This document shows, one piece after another, positions 24,218-35,700 of a DNA stretch of 64,000 nucleotides. The position numbers were made by a program, and so were the translations under genes. The first letter of the stretch is position 1. The number at the start of each line of letters is the position of its first letter. The notes beneath the pieces were generated by a model. That model searched no databases. It had not been told where the DNA came from and saw only the letters and a program-made list of their open reading frames with translations. Source of the DNA: Tanytarsus gracilentus (lineage: Eukaryota; Arthropoda; Insecta; Diptera; Chironomidae). The stretch is from assembly GCA_038502055.1 (NCBI GenBank), contig JAXRKN010000044.1, positions 8,874,501 to 8,938,500 on the forward strand, in the 5' to 3' direction.

Positions 24218-25430
24218 TTAGATTTGAACAAAATCAATGCTCGAATTATTTTTAACCTGCATAACGTTATTGATAACTTCATAAAATCGCTTGAGTTCAT
24301 CCAAAGTGCAGTCTTTCAATGAAGCGAATTTGAGTACTTTGAGCTTACGCGAGAATGCCAAAATTTGCTTAAGCATGTTCTTCGTCAATTCCGACACATA
24401 CAGCAGTTCAAATTGTGGATTAATTTCAACGATTTGCTTCACAAATTCCTCGGAAACATGAATTAAATTAGCCTCCTTGATATGTCTCATATATGGAATC
24501 TGAGCATAGTAATATGGACTGAAAGTGACCATGGCAAATGTGATTCGTTCAAGAAGTGGAAGCGCCTTTAAAATTTCCGATAACTGTTTCACATTTCCGC
24601 AAAATTTGATATCACGTAAAGATTGTCGTTGCTTTAGGACGAATTTTAAAAATATTTCGTACTGGCTACCCGAAAGATTTTCGGAATTAAGATCAAGATG
24701 CAACGTTTTTAATGCACAATCAAATGTCCTGAATTTATCGAGCTCTTGAATTAAAGCAGACGAGCTTTGCTGTTCCAACACCAATTTTTCAATCGTTTTG
24801 CTCTCTCTGATGAAATCCGCTAAGTACCCTGGATTTTCCACTTTCGACCACATTATCAATCGCTTTAAATTAACAGCTGCCGCGATGAGACCAAATCTAT
24901 CGATGGTAATTTTGCTGCTTCCATAATAGACAATTTCAACTAAACTCTTGAGTGAATTAGTTACACCGATGTCATAGCATGTCTTAATTGTCTTCAGTGA
25001 CTCGCTACAAAACTCTAACAGCATACTTATCTCCCGTGTCGATTCATAAAGGCCGAGAATTTCCACGTGACGATATCTTCGATTTGTGAAAAAAAGAGTG
25101 TCCGAAAAGCGACGGTAATGATTTTCAATGATCACGAGCTTAATGCGATCCATGACACTAGGGCTGTTTGCAGTAATTGTGTAAAAACTGCTGCAAGTCT
25201 CAGCCAGTGCTAGAAGGTCCTTTACTTCCAGATACTTAAAAATACTGTCGTAGCAATCGACATAGCATAATTTAAATGGATCGAAATAAGCATCAGGCAC
25301 GACTTCAAAAATGTTGTCATGCTCACAAGCTTCTACTCCAATCTCGATTTCAAGCTCTTCTGTCGGGATCTGTCAACAAAAATTTTATTTGCTTTATTGC
25401 GGTTTTTAAAATGTTTTCACTCACATCCAT
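24218..25430 (-). CDS. F-box protein, 385 aa
   Basis: Coding starts in a 6-nt exon (ATGGAT, 25,430-25,425). A 55-nt intron (GTGAGT...TTGACAG) leads to the main exon 25,369-24,218. The join is phase 0 and adds an acidic leader (IPTEELEIEIGVEACEHDN) before the F-box. The F-box occupies about residues 33-72, with the family's hydrophobic and Leu pattern and SSFYTI at its end. The rest (about residues 100-375) has leucine-rich, LRR-like spacing such as LKTLHLDLNSENL and LKVLKFASLKDC. F-box proteins link Skp1-Cullin1 ubiquitin ligases to substrates; the substrate here is unknown. Without the short first exon the frame would have to begin at a GTG, so the splice is preferred. The gene is divergent from Ral. 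Confidence 0.85.
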
Positions 25431-26179
25431 GTTTTTTTCTAAATATTTTGAAAATTCAATAATTTCGATTTTCGATGCCAAATTTTTGCATTTACGCGTT
25501 GACTATAGTGAACTTAACCTTAATCGTGCACTTGTGCTATTATTAAAGATGAAAAGTTTATTAATTTGCCTTGAATTCGGGTTTTAATTTGCTGAAAATA
25601 AATTTCAACTCGAGTATATTAAATTTGACGCAAGAAAGTTGAATGACCCTCGAAATTTTTGAAATATTTTTTAAACGTTATTTTTAAAACAATGAAATTG
25701 TTGCTTTTTGAATTTTTTATCGTTATTTAATTCTTTTTTAATTATCTCATAAGATCTCAGAACAAAATTAAATGTCAGTTCAAAAGTCAATAGAATAAAT
25801 AGGGACGAACCGATTTAAGGTACAAGTGAAGATTTTTATCCACGAAATTAAATTAAATTTTAATTTTAAAAAATTATTAAATGTTTATTTTTATGTAATT
25901 TCCTTAATAAATTTATCATCCTGGTTTTCCCAGCGGCCACCACTATGTGATCAATCAATCAATCAATCAATTTCCTTAATAAATTTATCAAAAAATTTAA
26001 AAATGCTCGAAAACGCTTTAAAAATTAAATTTTATCGAAATTATCGTCTTATTCATTTATTTAAATGCGTCAAAAAAATTTAAATTTAAAAACCGTTAGC
26101 TAAAAATTTGAATTTTCTTTTTTGACAGCTGTTTTGCAAATTTTCACATATAGAGGCGCTCTTTTAGGGGGAAAATATC
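25431..26179. promoter_or_regulatory. Divergent intergenic region, F-box gene / Ral
   Basis: About 750 bases between the F-box start codon (minus) and the presumed Ral transcription start (plus). It contains a 22-bp direct repeat at 25,897-25,918 and 25,969-25,990, and the TCAA tandem tract between them. No coding exon is evident. Confidence 0.4.
25897..25990 (+). repeat. 22-bp direct repeat enclosing a (TCAA)n tract
   Basis: AATTTCCTTAATAAATTTAT followed by CA occurs at 25,897-25,918 and again at 25,969-25,990, 72 bases apart. Five TCAA units lie directly before the second copy. It is either a local duplication or a target duplication around an old insertion. Confidence 0.8.
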
Positions 26180-26342
26180 AGTAGTTAGTTTGCACTTTTA
26201 AATTTTTTACTCAGTGACTCCGAATCGCAAGAAAGATAAAAGTTAGTAGAAAAAATACTTTGGAATTGAAATTATCGAAAAAGTCGGAAAATAGTGAAAA
26301 TAGACGAGTAAAAAGTACCTTAAAAGCTAATTAAACTCATAA
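26178..26342 (+). other. Probable non-coding first exon of Ral
   Basis: An arthropod initiator-like TCAGT at 26,178-26,182 is followed, 160 bases on, by a strong donor (CATAA then GTAAGTGT at 26,343). An acceptor TTTTTTTTAAG at about 28,677-28,687 lies just upstream of the Ral ATG. The most economical model is a 5' UTR exon here spliced over about 2.3 kb to 28,688. This is inference from splice signals only. Confidence 0.35.
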
Positions 26343-28687
26343 GTAAGTGTGTACAGGTCAATTTCAGTGAAAAAATCTCCGTTGAGAATCAGAATATCGA
26401 GTTGGGCGTAAAAGTTGAAAGTTCAGTGCAAATCGTCCAATTAATCAATTAACTAGCTCTTTAAGTGGATTTCAAGGTCGCATTTTTGTTCAGATCATCT
26501 TCAGATTAATATTAGGTTGATATTGAATGCTTGAGTCATTCCGATTAATAATTAATGACATTCGTTTTCTTATCAATATTCGAGTAAGAAACTTTTATAA
26601 AAATCCATAAATGTTCAGATAGTGAAAAGAATTCTATTAAAGTGCCTAATGAGACCATTCACATCTGGATTTCATTCTACATAATGTAGCTCGATAGCAT
26701 TACTCTCTCAATTAATCATCCCATTGACTCTCACTATGCATTGTGATGACGGTGACTCATGCATTTGAAATATATAAAAAGCCTCATCGCTTAGCGCACT
26801 CGGATATGACAGAAATATTTTCATTTCCATTTAAATTCGACGGCGGACTGATTGAGAAAGTAATTAGCATTTTTGCGTAACTTTTTTTTCTCTTGCAATT
26901 TTTCAATCGATCTCATGATCATCATCATCATTTGGCAGAGTTATAATTTAAACAGCAGCAACACACATGTGCCTTCAAAAGAAGTGAAATTCGAGCAATT
27001 ATTGTTTCGGCGAAGCTATTTTTAATATGAGCAAAATTAATGCCTTTCCAATGTGGCCTTTCCATATTGTACAGATGAGTGAGATGCGTCAGTGAGATGA
27101 TTAGAGAGAGAGGATTGTTTATAGTTTGAGCTATATTTAAATCTTCGAGTGTTAGCCCTTCTGCATGATATTCAATTAAAAATCTCCCAGCCTTAACAGG
27201 TTGCTGTGGTGGTAGCCTTGGCACTTCCTGTATTGTAGCAATTTTAACTCGGCAACAGCTCCGCATAATTCTAATTTACCTCTTTAACGCTTGCATGGAA
27301 AAATGTATACATTTTGCCACAATGGAAATGGCTTGTTATAATACTAAATTCTTATTCAACGATGAGAGCTGATGAAATACACATAAATTTGTAGTGTAAA
27401 CACTAAATACATTTCGATTTTCACACGCCATGAGATTATGGAGTCGAATTTCAAATCATTAAATTTTATTAAATCGCATGCGGAAATAGAGATATGTTTC
27501 TTTAATGGTTTTAATGCCGAATAAATTTACATGCATGTATGACTGCCGCGAAGGTCACTAATGAGTTCTTCAATGTGAAATTTAGCAGCAGTTCAAGCGA
27601 GAGAGAGTTTTGATGACTCATGAATGCTTAATTATATTTTTACCCTCCTGTTAAAGTTGTCTCTGTGAGCCATAAATTTTCTTTTCTGATAACAATCAGC
27701 GCTTTAATGTTCTGTGTTTACGTACTCACTCATGCCCTTTCGAATTTGTAATTTTACAATGAAATGTGAATGCAAAATCAAAGCGGAAAAAGAAGGAATG
27801 AACTAATAGGGGAGAAATGCGCCACTCATACAATGTAAATATTTCTTTTTGAAAGCTACACATGATGCGCGTGTTCAAGGGTTGCTCGAAAAAATTAACG
27901 ATTTTATTTTATAAAACCACAATGATTGAGTTGAAGAAAAAACTAATTTTACCACTACACGAATGCGTGAGTCTTAGACAAAACAATGCATAAAGTGAAA
28001 GAGAAACGAGTTGCAATTTCAAAACATGGCATTTCGCGATTCGATCAGAAAGCCTCATGATGCGTCAATTGTGTTAGACACAAAAAAATGCATCGAGTAA
28101 AACTTACAGCTAGATAAAAACGATTTGAATATTAGCAGCGTGTGGCCCACAAAAAATATTCTCTCGTTGATATCTAAATGTGCATTCTTGTGCCACGAAA
28201 AAAAAATAACTGGTAAATGAGGCCATACCGGTTTTTTTTATGTAATTCTCTTCTAACCGTGTCGATTATTTATTTTTCCTCAATCTTCTGCATAAAAAAA
28301 TCTCAAGCTATTCAAGTGGTAATCGAGCTATGGATATTGTGACATGAGACGCAAGTTCAAAATCATCAAGCCGACAATAGTAATTAGCATAATAAAACAA
28401 TTAGCGGGAAAGTCTCTTTTTTTTCTCACATAAAGTCTTGCCATTGTGCTGAATCAAAGACAAACAAAGTTTATGAAAAAGAAAACTCGATTAAAAATTT
28501 GAAATGAATGAAAAAATTCTTGTGAGTCACTTCCTAACATCTGGATTAATTAACTAGTGTCTAAGTGAGAGTCAATTAGAAATCGAACATTGGCATTTTA
28601 TCTTATCCGCTGTTTACTGCACTCCCTTTTAAAAAACAAGCCCAAAAGTGTCAATCTTGTAGCTAATACTCATATTATTTTTTTAAG
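26343..28687 (+). other. Presumed 5' UTR intron of Ral
   Basis: AT-rich DNA without a convincing exon. A 112-codon open frame on the minus strand (26,928-27,266) has no recognisable domain and looks accidental. Confidence 0.3.
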
Positions 28688-28755
28688 GTGACTAAGTACC
28701 GACAGCAACAAGGTTAAATAGATTAAGAACGTTTAAAAATAAACACAGCATAAGG

Positions 28756-29651
<896 letters not shown>

Positions 29652-30834
29652 ATTGAGATGATGGTCACACATTATCGCTAAAGTTTTCTCAGCAATAGTC
29701 AGGGATATTATTGCTACAGCATGATTGAAAAGCCATTTACAAAAAAAAAATTTGTGTATCTGTCACAAAAAATCATTCTTAGAAATTGAGAAAAGAAAAA
29801 TTAATTAATTAATTTTAATGAAAAGTAAGTGACTATCAATGCCTCTTTATAAATGTACACTCCAAACTCATCTGGTTTGAGAAATGTACAAAATATATAC
29901 ACAATGTGGTTCAACTACTCAATTTTACGTTTAGCTTTTTATCAGCAATTTTCCTGAAGAAAAAAAAATAATTATGTGAACCCCTATAGTTGGGTGATAT
30001 TGGATATTGACAAAAATTCTGTCCTTTTTCTAAATATGATCATGTTTGTAAATTATAAATTATTTAAAACTTTCAGATATTGTTTTATTTTTATTTTTGT
30101 ATATTGTAAACGCGCGAAATTATCTTTGATCATACAAAAACTTTATTCATGAACAATGAATCAATCAATTTCTCTCACTTTGTATATTAGTGGCTGCTGC
30201 TTCTTGAAGCTTTTGCTTCCGATTTAAAAATCTCTCATACACACCATCACACAGCATTTTTAATAATACTTAAGTGAAGCACACTAAGCTTAAATGTTAG
30301 CAACATTTTTATTTTTCGGATGAAAGAATTCTCATCTCCCAAAATATTTCCACTTTTTCTACTATAAAGACCATTTCAAATTTTATAATTATTTAAATTT
30401 TCGTCCCTTTAATGAATTAATGTTGTAAGATTAAAAAATTGATGGAATTATTACAAAAAAAATTAATGTGAATGGATTATTGAGAAATGTTACAAAAAAA
30501 AACTTTATCACACTCTCACGCAGGAATTTTCGTTAAAATGTGTAAAACACGCAAGAAATTAATTAAAATTTAATTCGGGAAAATTCTGTTTATTTCGGAC
30601 AAAAAAAATCGCAAAATAAAGATTTTTAATTAAGAAAAAAATTTATGTTATAAAAATTATTTAATGGCCAAATTTTTCGACAACTTCCCAGCGCAAGGTG
30701 AAATATCTCTCAGTTCATCTCTTGCTTATAAGCAACAAGGATGCTGCCTAACGGTTTGTGCAAAATGCATCTTTTAATACAGTTAGGATATTCTCTTTAA
30801 TTAAAATAAATCTTTATTTGTAACTAAGTTGTCT
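29652..30834. other. 3' ends of convergent Ral and Taf10 genes
   Basis: No exon seen. It should hold the Ral 3' UTR from the left. On the right it holds the short Taf10 3' UTR, with a minus-strand AATAAA at 30,813-30,818, 17 bases past the Taf10 stop. Confidence 0.5.
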
Positions 30835-31323
30835 TTAGACAAAATAGAGCGGCTTCTTCACAACAACCCCGAAATTCTCATTGAGACTTGGTGCTAAATC
30901 TTCACATGTAAGAGTGTATTTTTTTTGTGCCTGCTTGTCCTTTTGATTCTTATTGAGTGACCCCTGTGCAGCTGAAAGTCGGGTCTTGCAATGCTGAAGG
31001 GAATCGTTTGCTATGTCCGAGATGAATTTTTGAGCCGCGATTGAGATCAATCGAACACTAAAATGATTTTTTTTTTGAATTTCTTAACTGGATCTTATTT
31101 TTATGCGTTCAATGAACTTAACTTACATTCTTGGATCCGAACAGTTGAGTCCTGATGCATTCATATAATAAGTTGTGACTGAATCTGGAATTGTTGGAGT
31201 GTAATTTTCAAGTTGTGGCAAAAATTCACTCAAAGAGCCCTTTTGTGGTGCAGCTGGATCTTTTGGACGATGAATTCCAAAGTTAGAAGGCTTTTGATCA
31301 CCATTGTTGCTATTACTGTCCAT
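30835..31323 (-). CDS. Taf10: TBP-associated factor 10 (TFIID/SAGA subunit), 139 aa
   Basis: Two exons, 31,323-31,127 and 31,057-30,835, with a 69-nt intron (GTAAGT...TTTTAG). The join AT+T restores the family motif SDPRIVRLISIAAQKF. After a short polar N-terminus, the TAF10 signature begins near residue 31 (LSEFLPQLENYTPTIPDSVT) and runs to the C-terminal PLYFV. It covers the histone fold and its C-terminal extension (KKYTLTCEDLAPSL). Taf10 pairs with Taf3/Taf8 in TFIID and with SPT7-like partners in SAGA, and acts in RNA polymerase II transcription initiation. Drosophila has two paralogues (Taf10, Taf10b), and I cannot say which one this matches. A 5' UTR intron acceptor (TTTTCAG) may lie 10 bases before the ATG. 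Confidence 0.95.
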
Positions 31324-32752
31324 TTTTAATCGCTGAAAATGTAATTTATTGATTTTTTCTTTTGAGTTTGTTTTGTTGATTTTAGTTTAGAACCTTATAA
31401 ATGTTTAAAACTAAAAAAGGGGTTGCAAGAGCGGTAAAAAAATTTGCAATTCAAATTAAAAAAAGACGTTACAAAATTTTTTGAATTTCGCTACGAATCA
31501 AGAATTGCTGGTAAATGAAGATCCATCCGGCGATCGAAAAACTCTCACTTCTTGATCTATCGGAAAAACTAAAGGCTGCTTTTAAGTCCCGCTGCAAACT
31601 CAATAAATAATAAAGTTGTTTCATTTTAAAATAATTAAATTTTGCCTTTTTTTATTGACTTTTTTTTTTGATACATATTTTCTAAGTTCTCAAAGGAGAG
31701 TGCAATTTATAAATCTCACCTTCAATTAGTGTCGCATGCGTATTTAAATTCTTCTTACTTATTTTGGGAAAATTAAAAAAAGATTTTTCACATAATTTCT
31801 TTTTTTTTTAAAATATTTTTATAATTTTTCCATTTTCTCGCTTAAACAGTAAATTCAAGGATATTTTTGAGTCTGTCTGATCTAAAATCTAGTTAAATTT
31901 AAAATACTCAAATAAATTTTAAGAATGACAAACCCGAATACTCAAATTTTCACTCAAAAATAGTTAAAATTTTCTCCCATATTGATAAAGAGTCCTCATT
32001 TGTAATGATTTCCTAATTGATTCAATACAATTAATTTCAATTTAATGCAATTTTTTTAAAATGCATCCAATACACAATTATTAAATTTTGAAAGGGGAGA
32101 GAGTTCTATTTAACTTTGGGGGTAGTAATAGTGTGAGGTTTAAAGACAACTACAATTAATTTCTACAATTAATTCTTCACCACTTTTGTAATAATAATTA
32201 GCTGCATAAACAGCCAGTAGTTGACTACATTAAAATTCAAAAAGTTCTCTTCTATAATATTTTTTCTTTCGATTTAAAACTTTTATGTATGTTTGCATGG
32301 ATATTGATTTTTTTTTGCTTAAAATTAAAAAACATTTTTATGGACCACGTACGTATATTCGTACTTGGGATTTTTCATTCACTCAATTTTGAAGAACTTA
32401 ATAATTCCTAACACTTTTTCAAGCTCATAAAATACATTGACGCCTATTAATGAGTCGAAAAAGTAGTTCATCATTGCATATTTTTAAGTTATTGCATGTA
32501 TTTATGTTGATGAAAAAACAAAAAAATATTTTTTTTAAAGTCTCTCCTCTTTCTAGCTCTACACACCTCATTTTGAAAACAGGACACGCAAAAATTAAGA
32601 GATATTTTTAATCAAGAGGTAGCTTGGCATGATTGTTTAATTTTTTTTGATGTAAAAAGAGTCCGAGGGATTTTTTTTCGAGGACACTCGATTCACATGC
32701 AACCACACTACGAAAAAAATTTCTTTTCACTAAAAAAATTAAAACGAAATAT
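31324..32752. other. Intergenic, Taf10 promoter side and LRR-Ig 3' side
   Basis: About 1.4 kb of AT-rich DNA without a supportable exon. The left part should contain the Taf10 5' UTR and promoter, and the right part the 3' UTR of the LRR-Ig gene. Confidence 0.45.
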
Positions 32753-35700
32753 TTATAAAGTACTGCTTTCTGTGACAATTCCATCACCAATCATGTCAAT
32801 ATTTAATGAGGACAACGATGAAGTCGGATCAATGTTGAGTTTAATTTTTTTCATATTCACTTGATGATCGCCAACATCGTTCATCTGGTTGTAATTTTCG
32901 AGAGCAAGAACAACATGCTTTCCACCGGAGCTGCTACTGCCAGTGCTTTGGTTATTGGCGTTTGACGAGAGAGTCGAGCTTGACGATGATGACTTTATTC
33001 CGTGATCATCCGGTTGCATGTCCGGCAAACTGCTGCTCGTCTGCAACATCATAAGCTTCTGCCCAATGATTTTTTTATCACTATCACTTCCGTTTATATT
33101 ATTTTTATCACAATTATCTTCACTGGACGATGGAGACGAAATAACCTTGCCCGTTCTATCAAGATTCACTTGAGAATTAACTTTTTTAATTTCCTGATGA
33201 TGATCGAGTGGACCTAAAAGACAAAATTATCTAATTTAGCTTCAATCAAATTTTTAATCATTACCTTTAGAATCTTTTCGGCTGCTGCACTGAGATGATG
33301 ATGAGGTTGATGGATCACCATCGAAGTATTTTATTTTACGTCTTGCACCGGTGCTTACGTCCATCATGTCTTGCATTAGGAAAGCTTCGTTTTCAACCGA
33401 GAAAGTTGACGTTTTATTTTCTCTATCACGATATTTCTTCTTCCTGCGTTTACGATTGATGCTGCCATTTGGTACCGATGAAAGTGAACTCATTGACTCA
33501 GCGTCCATTAATAGAGCGTCGGGTAAATCATCGAGTACATCGTGAAAATCCTCTTCTTTCGGCGGATCAGCGTAAATCGGATCAGGTATAATAAAATTTC
33601 CCTCGTCATTTTCATCGAGATAATCAGTTGGAAGGAGAAAGCTGTTTCGCTGAAAAACTGAATTGTGATGCGTTCGAATTGGATTTCTAATTGTTGCCAC
33701 TGAACTCTTCCATCCATCAAGATCGCATCCTCCCGCAGCTCCATCTTCATGATTAATGTAATTCACATGAATTGGCGACAATTCTTCCTGCGGCTGAGGC
33801 GATAAATGTCCATCGATGGGCGTAAAATAAACCGAAGCCTTGCTCTCATCAATCGATTTAGTGCTAAATTGCTCATGAAAGTCTGTCGGCGATAGGCAAT
33901 CGATATCTTCCGACTCAAATTGCGCCAATTTTGCAATTTTAGATTTTAAATACACCTCGAATACTAAAATGAGAAATTGAAGATTTTTTTTAGTAAATTA
34001 TTAATTTAATTATGCAGCAGAAGCGTTTGAACATTGACAAGCAGCTAAAAAAAGCAAACAAATAATCACATGAATAAAAATTAAAAGTTTACTTTCTCTT
34101 AAATGTCCCCAAAAAATTAATTAATTAAATTAAATCCTATAATGCAAAGGATTGAAAATCATCAGTTGCGCCTAAGAGTGATAATGTTAGTTAAAAAACC
34201 AAAAAAAGCACAAAGCAAAACAATTTAAGGATAAAATTAAAAAAATCTCACCTTCATCGGGAATTTCTCCATCTTCGTCGATTCTTCCTCGACAATTTTC
34301 AAAATAAAAGCTTGGAAGATTCTCGAGCACTTTATTGAGAGATTGCTGCTGGTATTTGTAGCCTTCGCGGAGTCTCAACACCTGATGTGCACTAAATTTA
34401 CGGATCTTATTGCGTTGAAAAACATAATTTTCGCGAACCCAATTGAGCTGACCGGTCGAGTACTCGCGGACTCTTTTAACCTTTTAAAAGTGTGAGAAAT
34501 TTTAGTTAATTTTTAATTTCTAAAAGTAAAATTTACAAACCTGATCATTATATTGATCACGCATCGAGGTAATGTGAGTGTTCCCAATATCACGCATATC
34601 TCGAAGATTTTTCACTTGATGAGCGTAGCTTGTTTGAATCCAGTCGCATTGCTGTGTGCAGTTCTCTCGAATACGTGAAACCTAAAATGAAAAAAGTGCT
34701 GAAATTCATTAAATTGAAAATGCAAATTTTAACTCACCTGTTGTGTGTAATTCTCACGCAATTTGTCAAGTTGTTGACTCTTATAATGCTCAATTGAATC
34801 CAGCATTGCATGAACCTGTCCCGCCTTCTTTTGATTCTTATCATTTTTTTTGTAGCATAACGCACAGCAATTCATACAAATCAAGTCGATTATTCTAAAT
34901 CGATTGAAAATCTTCCTTATTAGCTGGAGTACGAGGGTGAGAATGAGAAATCCGATGGCACATATTGCTCCCGTTATAAGACCGCCAATTTTCACTCGAT
35001 GGAATATAATCGGATCGATAAGGAGGCTGAGTAAAGAGAAGAATAATTTCTGATTTTTAGCACGTAGACATAAATTTATTCAGTAGACTATTAAAATAAT
35101 ATTTTTCGAATGGATGGAAATTTTCTTAAATCCGCTTAAATGTTTCGGCTTTTTTTTTATGAAAATAAACATTGATAAGGGCTCTCGACGAGGCGTTCAT
35201 TGATGAATTGTTTACTTTATTTTCAATCACTTTACTCTTGACATTTATTGAATATTTTATGCGGTGTTTTTTATGCTTGAACTTCAACGTTTCGCGGCCA
35301 TGGGACTTAAAATAGCTAACAATTTCTAACATTATAGAAACTGACTAGTCGATAATTTTATCCTGAGGTAGGATTCCAGACTCTTTATTTAATTAACGAA
35401 AATCCAATCTACTAAGAATCACATTTGAGGTCGAGTGAACATCCATGGAAGAAGTAAAGTCATTTTGAGATGTTTAATACAGCGCAGTTTTTTTGTGTAG
35501 ATTTTTATCAAAGAAAAATCTACGAGGAAGCTTTAAAATTTAATGTAATCCACTTAACCTTCAGACAGTCGCAATCATTTCATTTCATCTAGAAAAATAA
35601 ATAAATTCCCTTAACCGTAGAGCTGCAATGAATGAAAAATTCAGGTTGAAAATCACGCTTTTATCATATTAGAAACATCCGATTATTCTAAAGAGACTTT

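Noticed and set aside
26928..27266. 112-codon minus-strand open frame
   Set aside because: No domain, signal, splice partners or coding-like pattern. It lies within the presumed Ral 5' UTR intron and is probably accidental.
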